Of a DNA stretch of 64,000 nucleotides, positions 27,652-35,964 are shown piece after piece. How positions within the stretch are numbered: position 1 is the first letter of the stretch; each line of letters starts with the position of its first letter. A program made the translations under genes and the position numbers. This DNA comes from Psychrobacillus sp. INOP01 (GTDB lineage: Bacteria; Bacillota; Bacilli; Bacillales_A; Planococcaceae), in contig NZ_CP073315.1 of the NCBI RefSeq assembly GCF_018140925.1, forward strand, positions 310,001 through 374,000, in the 5' to 3' direction. The notes below the pieces were generated by a model. That model saw only the letters and a list, made by a program, of their open reading frames with translations. It had not been told where the DNA came from and ran no database searches.

Positions 27652-28533
27652 ATGGAATACCAATGGTTAAAAACATTTTGTACTGCTGCAGAAACACTCA
27701 ACTTTCGAAAAGCCTCTGAAAAATTAATGATGTCTCAACCAAGTGTGACCGTTCATATCCGATTACTAGAGGAACATTTGGGATCCTCTCTTTTTGACAG
27801 ACAAAATAATCGAGTAACCCTGTCTGAAGCAGGAAAATACTTTCTACCCGAAGCACAAAAGTTAGTGAACAATACTGAAAATACGATTCATAAAATGCAC
27901 GCATTTAAACAAGGGTATCGCCGAACTTGGACAATTGCGATTTCACCTCTTATGGCCGAAACCATTCTTCCTTATTTTTTACGTTCATTTATGAAGTTAC
28001 AACCTGACTTGGAAATACATATTCGTGTGGAGGAATCCCATCTTATCGAAGGTCTCGTAGATTCTGGAGAAGTAAATATTGGCATTTCCGCACTTGACGC
28101 GCAAAGAAAAGGAGTAGAATCCATTTCTTTTTATGAGGATCCAATTTTATTCGTCATGCCGGTAGATGTTTATGATGAGGAAAGTGGACCACCTATTGAT
28201 ATTAAGGGTGTTTTACAGAAAAACTATTTATTTACCCATCACCACCCCATTTTCTGGGACGATCTTCTCGTGAAATTACATAAGCATATCAATGGAGTTA
28301 GAACAATGAAAGTAACACAGGCCCATATTGCCAAACGATTTATACAAGATGACCTAGGCGTATCCTTTTTACCACACTCAATAGTTCGGCGCGAGCTATT
28401 AGAAGGAAAAGTGATGCAACCCCATTTTGATTTATTCGAATTACCTACTGTTTCAACGTTCATAATCGTGAAAAAGAAAGGAGATTTGGAAAAGTTATTC
28501 ATTGACCAAATATCGAAGTTTTACTTTGGTTGA
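27652..28533 (+). CDS. citR: LysR-family regulator of citA
   Basis: A 293-residue LysR protein: N-terminal helix-turn-helix (FRKASEKLMMSQPSVTVHIRLLEE, residues 19-42) and a two-lobed effector domain ending with FIIVKKKGDLE. It lies divergent from citA, as citR does in B. subtilis, where it represses citA. AAGGAAGG precedes the ATG. The effector is not known. It is closed by its own terminator. Confidence 0.85.
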   Translation: MEYQWLKTFCTAAETLNFRKASEKLMMSQPSVTVHIRLLEEHLGSSLFDRQNNRVTLSEAGKYFLPEAQKLVNNTENTIHKMHAFKQGYRRTWTIAISPLMAETILPYFLRSFMKLQPDLEIHIRVEESHLIEGLVDSGEVNIGISALDAQRKGVESISFYEDPILFVMPVDVYDEESGPPIDIKGVLQKNYLFTHHHPIFWDDLLVKLHKHINGVRTMKVTQAHIAKRFIQDDLGVSFLPHSIVRRELLEGKVMQPHFDLFELPTVSTFIIVKKKGDLEKLFIDQISKFYFG

Positions 28534-28541
28534 AAATCATT

Positions 28542-28578
28542 ATAAAGACACGAGCGAAATAATCTCCCGTGTCTTTAT
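28542..28578. terminator. Bidirectional terminator between citR and the SRPBCC gene
   Basis: ATAAAGACACG and CGTGTCTTTAT make an 11-base perfect stem between convergent genes. Confidence 0.92.
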
Positions 28579-28579
28579 A

Positions 28580-29077
28580 TTAGAATGGATAATTAATCTT
28601 ACCAGTTTCAACTAACTGCTTTAATCCTTCAAACATATAACCCCAACCTTGTTCTGTTTGAGTTTTATATTCATCCCGCGCTTTTTCAATATCTTTCTCC
28701 GTCCATCCTTCTTCATGAGGAACAACTATTACTTGTGTGAAAGTCATGTTGCATCCATTCTCAGTTGGCTTAAGTTCAACGGTAATCTCATCGACCGTAT
28801 CACTGAATTGAGGCATTTCGAATGTCAAAACCAATTTATTTGGCGAATTGACTTCCAAATACTCACCGATAGCCCTGTAATCTTTTCCTTCTCGGTGATC
28901 GACAATTTCCCAAGCACCGCCGACACGAGGTTCGTTCATTGTTACCTTATTAGTATGTTCCATCGTGAAGAACCACTTTTTCAACATTTCAGTATTAAGC
29001 CAAGCGTCAAATACTTTATCAGCAGTTACATCAAAACTCTTTGTCATCGTCAGTGTTATAGTGGAAGTATTAGCCAT
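28580..29077 (-). CDS. SRPBCC/AHSA1-domain protein
   Basis: About 165 residues forming the helix-grip fold: VTADKVFDAWLNTEMLKKWF at the N-terminus, GGAWEIVDHREGKDYRAIGE in the strands, and a long C-terminal helix WGYMFEGLKQLVE. AHSA1-type proteins bind hydrophobic ligands or act as Hsp90-activator-like or stress proteins; the ligand is unknown. The start is set at the ATG six bases after AAAGGATG. The gene is separated by 47 bases from a GNAT gene upstream. Confidence 0.88.
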   Translation of the reverse strand: MANTSTITLTMTKSFDVTADKVFDAWLNTEMLKKWFFTMEHTNKVTMNEPRVGGAWEIVDHREGKDYRAIGEYLEVNSPNKLVLTFEMPQFSDTVDEITVELKPTENGCNMTFTQVIVVPHEEGWTEKDIEKARDEYKTQTEQGWGYMFEGLKQLVETGKINYPF

Positions 29078-29124
29078 TTCATTCATCCTTTTCAACATAA
29101 TTTGCTGTTTATATTATACTCTAT

Positions 29125-29679
29125 TTAATGATTTTTATAGTAAATCAAAAAATCAGTCCACTTATCATTTTCAAGTGAAAACTCTTTTCTTTCGCATTCA
29201 AAGATAAATCCAGCTTTTTCAGCGAGTCGTATCGAGGGATAATTATCCATATTTATATGTAATTCAATTCGATGAAAATTAAAAGTTGAAAAGAAAGCTT
29301 CAGTTGCTGCTAATACACTTTCTAAACCATAACCTTTTTTCCAAAACTGATTGTGAATAGAGTATCCCATCATTGCCCACTGGTAATCCATTCTTAAGAT
29401 AGTTATAAGTTCTACTTTCCCTACGTTTACTCCGTCTTCTTTTCGGAATATCCCAAGTATATACATTTCATCTTTTTTGGCTAACTCATTGAATCCATCA
29501 ATCCAGTCAGTAAACCAGTCTTTCGTAGAACTAGGCATATTTGCTGGACGACCATCATCATATTTATATTGCGATGGCAATCTATTATCAAACTGCTCGT
29601 ACCAATTGCTATAATCCTCTTTTTTAAAGGGACGTATGATGAATCTTTCGGTCTCTATAAATAACTTTGAAAATTCCAA
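29125..29679 (-). CDS. GNAT acetyltransferase, RimJ/RimL type
   Basis: A 184-residue GNAT of the RimL group: ETERFIIRPFKKEDYSNWYE at the N-terminus, MMGYSIHNQFWKKGYGLESV as the acetyl-CoA loop (WKKGYG) and HINMDNYPSIRLAEKAGF as motif B. RimJ/RimL-like proteins acetylate protein N-termini or small molecules; the target is not evident. TTG start after AGGTGG. Confidence 0.88.
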   Translation of the reverse strand: MEFSKLFIETERFIIRPFKKEDYSNWYEQFDNRLPSQYKYDDGRPANMPSSTKDWFTDWIDGFNELAKKDEMYILGIFRKEDGVNVGKVELITILRMDYQWAMMGYSIHNQFWKKGYGLESVLAATEAFFSTFNFHRIELHINMDNYPSIRLAEKAGFIFECERKEFSLENDKWTDFLIYYKNH

Positions 29680-29712
29680 TTCTCCACCTGCAGTCTTTTT
29701 TATTAGTATTTT

Positions 29713-30774
29713 TTACTTCCCATCATTCTTTCTAAATACTCGATACCACATCCACCACATTATCAACAAGATCATGATGTAGAGAACATATTGAACCATC
29801 GTTAATGGGTATCCTAATATTTTATGGCTGACGATATCCAAACCAGCCAAGCCAAATACAGCCAAAACAATCAATGATATGCTCATTTTATGTTTTAGAG
29901 AAGTTCTCTTCAATAATCGTATTATTACGTAATATATTGGTAGCATTATAACAAGTGAAAGTAGAGCCCCGCGTCGCGAATTAAAAAGGTTGATCAGTAA
30001 ACCAGAACTCGGCGAGATGAATAATACGAGATTTTCTTCAGGAAGTGTTTCAAATGCCCCGACACACGTATTGCCTTCCTTTTGTAATGGTAAATTCACA
30101 TACACACTCGCTCTTTTTGGCACCTTGACTTCTATGTCTAAGTCTTTAAAATCACTCCAGTAGGATGCTGGATGAAGTAGATAATCTAATCGATAAATAG
30201 GATGGAGACTAGCCCTCTCATCTATACCTAAAGTTGCTTCGTATTCAATAGTTAGCGTATGTATGCTCTTTGCATTTAAAGTTACCTCAAAGGTTTTTGC
30301 TCCTAATTTATTCGAGTCACCTATTACATCGTACCCGCCAAAAGAATATGTTTGTCCTGTTCTTGGATTAACCCATTCAATATGAGGTTTATCCCCTACT
30401 AATTCTTCCTGATTAAAAGGAATATTTCCTGTTAAAGGTATATCAGTTCCATCTAAGTCAACACTCCACTCATGTGAATTACCTGGTTGCGGGAATGCTA
30501 TAGGTACTTGAAGATCTTCTTCTGTTTTGTTTTCCATTTCATAGATAACACGAACATTTGCAAGCATTATTGGATACGGCGGTATATCATCTTCTTGCTC
30601 AATTTCTATATATAATTTTTCACTCTCTATACTGATGACGCTTTCCTCCATAGGAAGCACATGTCCAGATGGAGTGGTTAGCTCTTCAAAATAACTCGTG
30701 CCATTTGCAAAAATGGAGGTTGGATTTATATATATACTAGCTAATACGAGCAGGATTATTACTAGCTTTCTCAT
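29713..30774 (-). CDS. Secreted/membrane hypothetical protein
   Basis: A 353-residue protein with a signal peptide (MRKLVIILLVLASIYINPTS, cleavage likely after IFANG or nearby), an external domain of about 230 residues rich in beta strands, and three C-terminal membrane helices with a basic tail. No catalytic motif is visible; the external part resembles a beta-sandwich (IEYEATLGIDERASLHPIYR). GGGGGG precedes the ATG. Family not recognised; a surface-sensing or structural role is possible. Confidence 0.75.
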   Translation of the reverse strand: MRKLVIILLVLASIYINPTSIFANGTSYFEELTTPSGHVLPMEESVISIESEKLYIEIEQEDDIPPYPIMLANVRVIYEMENKTEEDLQVPIAFPQPGNSHEWSVDLDGTDIPLTGNIPFNQEELVGDKPHIEWVNPRTGQTYSFGGYDVIGDSNKLGAKTFEVTLNAKSIHTLTIEYEATLGIDERASLHPIYRLDYLLHPASYWSDFKDLDIEVKVPKRASVYVNLPLQKEGNTCVGAFETLPEENLVLFISPSSGLLINLFNSRRGALLSLVIMLPIYYVIIRLLKRTSLKHKMSISLIVLAVFGLAGLDIVSHKILGYPLTMVQYVLYIMILLIMWWMWYRVFRKNDGK

Positions 30775-30799
30775 TGCCTTCCCCCCTTTTTTGGAATCG

Positions 30800-31363
30800 T
30801 TATGTTATTTCATCTATAAAAGTCGAGTCATCTTTCAACCATGCTCTTATTGCTAAGTAAAGTTCTTCCACAGATTGCGAGCTATCGAGCTTTAATATAG
30901 GACTTTTAGATAATTCCATTTCATAGGATTGTGCGGCATAAGTTCCTATCATTGTTTTATCTTTTTCCTTTAAATACGTTTTACACCATTCTAAGAATTC
31001 ATTAGTAGTATTTCCATATTCATCAGTCCATGTTTTTTTTAGATTATCTCGGCTAATTTCCCTTTTTCTTAAACGCTCCATTCTAATTTCTTCATCTAAA
31101 TAGAGGAATACAAATAGATCGCGATTACTAAACCCATTAGGATTCCATGAAAAAACAGATCCTGAAACAACATATTCTTCATTGGATTCCATATCTTTCT
31201 CATACATTTCTATTCGTTTTTCAATCGGATGATTTTCATTAAACGATTCATCTTTCCAAAGATATCTGTCTGTATCAATCCACATAATATTTTCTTTTTC
31301 GCTTATAAATTTTGCTAAGGTACTTTTGCCCGTTCCTGAACCGCCTATTATTTGTACTTTCAT
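30800..31363 (-). CDS. P-loop nucleotide kinase-like protein
   Basis: A 187-residue ATP-binding protein: Walker A GGSGTGKST at residues 7-15 and a hydrophobic strand ending LFVFLYLDEE, followed by an arginine-rich LID (RMERLRKREISRD). This resembles the adenylate-kinase/shikimate-kinase-like proteins annotated as topology-modulation protein FlaR. Substrate unknown. Cytoplasmic. It lies 25 bases upstream of the secreted hypothetical gene, on the same strand. Confidence 0.82.
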   Translation of the reverse strand: MKVQIIGGSGTGKSTLAKFISEKENIMWIDTDRYLWKDESFNENHPIEKRIEMYEKDMESNEEYVVSGSVFSWNPNGFSNRDLFVFLYLDEEIRMERLRKREISRDNLKKTWTDEYGNTTNEFLEWCKTYLKEKDKTMIGTYAAQSYEMELSKSPILKLDSSQSVEELYLAIRAWLKDDSTFIDEIT

Positions 31364-31439
31364 TTGCTTTACCGCCTTCTTTTATGAAAATGGATGTATT
31401 ACTAAATTCTCTTTCTCTTCAAGTAGAGCTATGATTCTA

Positions 31440-31877
31440 TTAAACAGTAAGTTCTCCTGTAATCCAGCCTTTCACAAAGCTTTCTATCGAAGAAGAGATC
31501 CATGTTCTACTATCATCTTCATGATTCCATGCATAAATTTCATCGTCTTGAATTCTCCCATTCAATACTCTGTAACCGAATAAATCTCCATTACCTGCAT
31601 CTGAAAAAAATAGTAAATGATCGAATGACATATAAATATCTTTGTAGTCATCATAATTTCTAAAAAATAAGTTATCTTTCACTATCTGTTCAGTAGACCA
31701 GATTAGGGGACATTCATACTTATCAAATATTCCATTTGTTTCATGTAATAATTCTAGTAACTTTCCAGGTAGTTCAACGTTTAACTCTTCTTTAATAAGC
31801 ATTATTTTAGCATTCGTTGCTGGTGCTTTAAAATGATATTCTTTCGATATCGACTCTATGTAATTTCTCCACTTCAT
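31440..31877 (-). CDS. SMI1/KNR4-family protein
   Basis: About 145 residues with the SMI1/KNR4 (SUKH) pattern: ATNAKIMLIKEELNVELPGKLLELL at the N-terminus and LLFFSDAGNGDLFGY in the core, then a C-terminal WISSSIESFVKGWITG. SUKH proteins commonly neutralise secreted toxins of contact systems or serve as immunity proteins. No toxin is next to it. The start is set at MKWRNYIES after GAGG; the longer frame overlaps the neighbouring gene. Confidence 0.85.
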   Translation of the reverse strand: MKWRNYIESISKEYHFKAPATNAKIMLIKEELNVELPGKLLELLHETNGIFDKYECPLIWSTEQIVKDNLFFRNYDDYKDIYMSFDHLLFFSDAGNGDLFGYRVLNGRIQDDEIYAWNHEDDSRTWISSSIESFVKGWITGELTV

Positions 31878-31936
31878 ATTATTATTTATCCTCTTTCCTT
31901 CGTTTATTAAATTGCCAACTAAGGTATTATCCAATA

Positions 31937-32605
31937 TCAATAAGCTATTATGCTGCGAATCCAATCTTTCACATACACTTCTTTCTGTATTTCCGAGAAA
32001 TTTACTGGTAGATTGAGCGATTGTAAATTTGAGGGTAACAAATGCATTTTATGTCTAATTTCTATATTATCTTCTGATTCTGTATCGATGAAAAATAAGT
32101 ATTGACCTTCTATTGCCTCACGATAAATAGCTGAACAGTCCAATGTTTTATAAACAAGTGTAGAAAACTGTTTACCATTTAACTGCACTTCGAAATGCCC
32201 ACGTATATTGTAGTTACATTGAATATGCTTACCCGTAAGTTGGTGTAGATCCTTTTCAAATTCTAAAAGTCTATTTTCATCTACATAGAAAACTTTAAAA
32301 AAATAATCACTTAGTGCCTGATTCTCAATATTTGCATCATAAGAGTCAAAACTTATTTCCATAGATGTTTCATTTTCCGTTTCAACTTTTGACACTAAAT
32401 GTTTTTTTATTAGATTATGAATTAATTTATAGTCTAAGTCACAACCATAGCTTAACATTTTCACCCGCTTCCGTTGTTTGCTCGCGAAATTGAAAATCTC
32501 TCTATAATCATTCATATCCCACCCATATTCAAAATACTTGATATGCTTACTTTGATGCACTCTATAATCTCCTTTGTTGAAAATACCTATTGCTTTGAAT
32601 AACAA
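31937..32605 (-). CDS. Hypothetical protein beside the SUKH gene
   Basis: Two hundred and twenty-two soluble residues, no signal peptide and no membrane helix. TTG start five bases after GAAGGAG. The first half has a basic segment (KQRKRVKMLSYGCDLDYKLI) and the rest alternates strands and helices. No family recognised. It runs into the SMI1/KNR4 gene with a 59-base gap, so both may be co-expressed. A role in contact-dependent defence would be consistent with the neighbour but is not shown. Confidence 0.7.
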   Translation of the reverse strand: MLFKAIGIFNKGDYRVHQSKHIKYFEYGWDMNDYREIFNFASKQRKRVKMLSYGCDLDYKLIHNLIKKHLVSKVETENETSMEISFDSYDANIENQALSDYFFKVFYVDENRLLEFEKDLHQLTGKHIQCNYNIRGHFEVQLNGKQFSTLVYKTLDCSAIYREAIEGQYLFFIDTESEDNIEIRHKMHLLPSNLQSLNLPVNFSEIQKEVYVKDWIRSIIAY

Positions 32606-32742
32606 GTATTCTCCTTCAAATCAACCACGTTTAGCGTTCTCTCCCCTGTAATATCGAAAAATATAAAGAGCAGTAATGATTAAAGATATTATTCCATTTA
32701 TATATTGAACGTAATGGTGAGACTTCAACAAAATCCATGGTA

Positions 32743-33174
32743 TTATTCTTCTTCTAAATGAGATAGCTCACTTTGCAATTCATTTATGACTGAATAACCA
32801 GCTTGGATAATATCATCTTTTTTACGAACAAAATATTTGTATTCCACTTCTGGTTCAGTTCCAAATTTTACGCCAATATAATATGGGTTCATATGTTTAT
32901 AACCATCCACTCGGTGATGCACTGTACTGAATTCCCACGTCTCCTCTGGATATTGTTCTTTCAAATATATATCTAAGTAACCAATTTTGTTTTCAATTTG
33001 CAAATCAATCCAGGATGGACGCACTGCATAAATGATTCCAAAAGCAATTAGAGAGGTAACAGCTAATCCTTGAATTATTTTTCTCCATTTTCCTTTCAAA
33101 AGGGAAGAAACAAATAATATAACGAGTAAAACTCCTCCCACAATCATCAATTCGATTATTTCAGTTGGATGCAA
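32743..33174 (-). CDS. Small membrane-anchored hypothetical protein
   Basis: One hundred and forty-three residues: two N-terminal helices (residues 8-26 and 33-50), then a hydrophilic domain KIGYLDIYLKEQYPEETWEF...EPEVEYKYF. The external part resembles YfjK/DUF3139-like envelope proteins of Bacilli, but I am not certain. It overlaps the HAD gene by 19 bases, which indicates coupling. Confidence 0.7.
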   Translation of the reverse strand: MHPTEIIELMIVGGVLLVILFVSSLLKGKWRKIIQGLAVTSLIAFGIIYAVRPSWIDLQIENKIGYLDIYLKEQYPEETWEFSTVHHRVDGYKHMNPYYIGVKFGTEPEVEYKYFVRKKDDIIQAGYSVINELQSELSHLEEE

Positions 33175-33854
33175 TGATTTTCTATATCTCCTCTCACTAA
33201 CTGATCAATAATAGCTGGAATTTCCATTAAATCATCTACCACATATTCACCCTGAACATCCGTCCATTGAATATCTTTCTTCCACATGCCTATCATTCCA
33301 ACATTTGCAGCACCTTGTACATCATTCGCTGGATGGTCGCCTATAAAAACGCATTCGCTCGGTAGCACTCCAAGTTTGTCGGCAGCACGTAAAAATATTT
33401 GGGGATCAGGCTTTTTAACATCCTCCCATTCAGAAATTAAAATGGTCTGAAAATAACCTTCTATCCCTAAAGCCTGTATATTATCCAGTTGAAATTGGCC
33501 GTATCCATTTGTAATCATTCCGATTAGCATATTTCTGTTCTTCAATTCCTCTAGCATTACTAAGAGATTATCGAAGGGGACACAACAATGCTTAAATTCA
33601 TTCAAATAATTTTCAAGCAGTTTTTCCCAAGTAATTTTCGTAAACCCAAACTCCTCCACTAATTGCTGATATACTTTGTCCTTCCAAACGTATCCTCGAC
33701 TATCTAGTTGTATGAACCTTGCTATATACGCATCTTTTGGAATATGACCTATAAGATCAAACAGTCTCTCATATTGTTTATCAACGAAAATCTTTAACGA
33801 CTCATCTCTGTTCAGTAACGTACCATCCAAATCAAACAAAACTGCTTTTATCAT
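33156..33854 (-). CDS. HAD-superfamily hydrolase
   Basis: A 232-residue phosphatase: motif I LFDLDGTLLN (Asp nucleophile at residue 8 with the second Asp two further on), motif II MITNGYGQFQ, motif III lysine in WEDVKKPDPQIF, and motif IV FIGDHPANDVQGA. The cap is a four-helix C1 insertion (residues 15-90). Members dephosphorylate small sugar or nucleotide phosphates; the substrate is unknown. Its 3' end overlaps the following gene. Confidence 0.93.
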   Translation of the reverse strand: MIKAVLFDLDGTLLNRDESLKIFVDKQYERLFDLIGHIPKDAYIARFIQLDSRGYVWKDKVYQQLVEEFGFTKITWEKLLENYLNEFKHCCVPFDNLLVMLEELKNRNMLIGMITNGYGQFQLDNIQALGIEGYFQTILISEWEDVKKPDPQIFLRAADKLGVLPSECVFIGDHPANDVQGAANVGMIGMWKKDIQWTDVQGEYVVDDLMEIPAIIDQLVRGDIENHCIQLK

Positions 33855-33939
33855 TATTATTCACCCTACTCTTACTTTAAGTCTTCCGAATAATCTTCCA
33901 CATCTTCCTGTTAAAATCCTTCTTTTTTAATTCATACAT

Positions 33940-33970
33940 AAAAACATCATCCACTTTGAAGGGATGATGC
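33940..33970 (-). terminator. Intrinsic terminator after the YolD-like gene
   Basis: CATCATCC and GGATGATG form a perfect 8-base stem, followed on the minus strand by TTTTTATG. Confidence 0.88.
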
Positions 33971-33982
33971 TGTTGGTAATTG

Positions 33983-34354
33983 CTATTCCAATATGGTGAC
34001 GTCTACTATTTCATCAATATATAGTTCGAATGAGCGAAAAGGGTCTTCTAGTTCGATTGTTCGCTTCCTCAAATCAATCCATTGTATCGTACCGCGGTTA
34101 TAGATAAACTCTCCCTCTTTCCACCGTTTTATTTTGATTTCGACGTTTCGTTTCATTGCGAGTGCAATTTGATCCTGAATAGCTTCATAGTCAAACTCAT
34201 TTAAATCTGGGCGAGGCTCTTTTTTTATCTCCTCACTATACTCACGAAGCATTTTCACATGTTCAGGCAACATCATTGCTACCCACTTTTTTGAACCACG
34301 ATCCTGTAATTGAGATAAATCCAATTGGTTCCAATCTTCTTCAAAGTTAGCCAT
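33983..34354 (-). CDS. YolD-like protein
   Basis: About 123 residues. The signature DRGSKKWVAMMLPEHVKMLREY identifies the YolD family, which often accompanies a UvrX/UmuC-type polymerase gene; here it stands alone. The function is unknown, with a suggested link to DNA damage. The start is uncertain: an upstream GTG adds eight residues, and neither site has a strong ribosome binding site. Confidence 0.8.
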   Translation of the reverse strand: MANFEEDWNQLDLSQLQDRGSKKWVAMMLPEHVKMLREYSEEIKKEPRPDLNEFDYEAIQDQIALAMKRNVEIKIKRWKEGEFIYNRGTIQWIDLRKRTIELEDPFRSFELYIDEIVDVTILE

Positions 34355-34432
34355 GTTATCACGTTCTTTCTTTTTCACTTATCATATCGAACATTTGTTC
34401 TTTTTTCAAGAGGGAATAAATGGCTACAATAA

Positions 34433-34458
34433 AGGCGCACCCATGACAAGTGCGCCCA
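34433..34458 (-). terminator. Intrinsic terminator after the LLM oxidoreductase gene
   Basis: GGGCGCAC pairs with GTGCGCC around TTGTCATG, with a following TTTATTG on the minus strand. Confidence 0.8.
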
Positions 34459-34466
34459 ATAACAAA

Positions 34467-35459
34467 TTACATCAATTCTTTTGCGAGTAAACGATAGACG
34501 TTTAACCGTTTTTCTTGCGAATGCGGAATACTACAAATCATTACTTCATCGAAACCATAATTATCTTGCTCTTCCTGTAAAGTCTCAGCCACTTCTTTAG
34601 CAGAACCGACTAGATGAATTTTACGATTTTCTTCAATCATCATTCGGTCCATTTCCGTCAGTGGGTAATTTTGTGCTTCCTCTGGTGTCATCAATGGACG
34701 AATTTGCCCTTTCATAAGAGACAAACGAGAGATGTCCTGCGGTAATGCTTCAAACTCAGCTTCTTCATTTGTTTCTGCCACTGTTACTAAGTAAGTAACA
34801 TTAATCTCCGGCTTCTCCATTAAAGGTGAAGGTGTAAAGTTTTTGCGATACGTCTCTAAAATTGCAGGAGTCATACCACCCTGGAAAAATTGCGCGAAGG
34901 AATATCCGAGCCCCATTCTTCCTGCTTGCACAGCACTATTACCAGTAGAACCAAGTAACCAGGCTTCTGGCAAAACAATTTTGGAAGGTGTGGCAATCGT
35001 TCTGTTGTATAGGCTTTCTTCTGGAATTTCGTCGTTTATTAGTTGTAAAGCAATCGCTAATTTTTCATACATATTATTGACCATAGGAGGTCGACCTTCT
35101 GAAAGGGCGTACATCGCGTGATTATCCCCACCTGGAGCGCGTCCTACACCGAAGTCGATACGCCCTGGAGAAAACGCACTTAGTGTTTTAAATACTTCTG
35201 CGAGCTTTAGCGGTGAATAGTGCATCATCATCACGCCACCAGTGCCGATACGTAAATTTTTCGTTTTTGCTGCTAAGTGAGCTGCAATTACTTCTGGTGC
35301 AGAGCTTGCGAATGCATCGGTTCCATGATGCTCGGCCATCCACATACGGTGAAATCCTAGTTCATCTGCTAAAATAGCCAATTCTTCTGCTTTTTTTAAT
35401 GCTCCTGCTGCTGTATTGCCAGTTGTGATTGGCGCTTGATCTAATACACTTAATTTCAT
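34467..35459 (-). CDS. LLM-class flavin-dependent oxidoreductase
   Basis: A 330-residue luciferase-like TIM-barrel enzyme. MWMAEHHGTDAFASSAPEV and LRIGTGGVMMMHYSPLKLAEV are the FMN/F420-binding strands typical of the LLM group-2 flavin monooxygenases (MsnO8 type), and RIDFGVGRAPGGD forms another conserved loop. FMN rather than F420 is expected in a Bacillales cell. Substrate unknown. A single-gene transcript. Confidence 0.9.
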   Translation of the reverse strand: MKLSVLDQAPITTGNTAAGALKKAEELAILADELGFHRMWMAEHHGTDAFASSAPEVIAAHLAAKTKNLRIGTGGVMMMHYSPLKLAEVFKTLSAFSPGRIDFGVGRAPGGDNHAMYALSEGRPPMVNNMYEKLAIALQLINDEIPEESLYNRTIATPSKIVLPEAWLLGSTGNSAVQAGRMGLGYSFAQFFQGGMTPAILETYRKNFTPSPLMEKPEINVTYLVTVAETNEEAEFEALPQDISRLSLMKGQIRPLMTPEEAQNYPLTEMDRMMIEENRKIHLVGSAKEVAETLQEEQDNYGFDEVMICSIPHSQEKRLNVYRLLAKELM

Positions 35460-35676
35460 CTATATATCTTCCCTTCTACAAATGTTCGTTAAATACTTCT
35501 CTTTTCAAATGCTATCTAATAAAAAATAAAAAGTAAACGAAAGGGACTTGATAATAGTAAAAAAAGATTAAGTATATATAGGAATTGTCAAGGCGACTTT
35601 TAGTATTCCACTTCTTTTTATTTTAGTAGGGACATAAAATCTTAACAGCTCATTCTCACCATGAGGAGATGATTTT

Positions 35677-35877
35677 TTGGTTAGTCTGTTAGAAAATATA
35701 TTCCAAATATCAGCACTATTACTACTGTTATGTTCAATCTATTATTATAGACATTTTAAAAAAACTAAGAGAGAAGGAAAACTAACTTCACTTGAATTTT
35801 CAATGTTTTTGTTAACTGAAGTGACAATTTTTCTTTGTGCAGGAAGTTATCTACTTCTTCTTTTAGACAAAAATTAG
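35677..35877 (+). CDS. Small two-helix membrane protein
   Basis: Sixty-six residues, TTG start eight bases after GAGGAG. Two hydrophobic helices (residues 5-22 and 42-62) flank a basic loop RHFKKTKREGKLTS, so both ends should be outside. Family not recognised. It is convergent with bkdB and separated from it by a strong terminator. Confidence 0.65.
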   Translation: MVSLLENIFQISALLLLLCSIYYYRHFKKTKREGKLTSLEFSMFLLTEVTIFLCAGSYLLLLLDKN

Positions 35878-35914
35878 GTTTATCTCTATTACATATGTAT
35901 TTAGTATTACCAGT

Positions 35915-35962
35915 AAACACGAAAGAAGGTAGAGCAAGAATGCCCTACCTTCTTTCGTGTTT
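35915..35962. terminator. Bidirectional terminator at the end of the bkd cluster
   Basis: AACACGAAAGAAGGTAG pairs with CTACCTTCTTTCGTGTT, a 17-base perfect stem. Confidence 0.95.
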
Positions 35963-35964
35963 TA

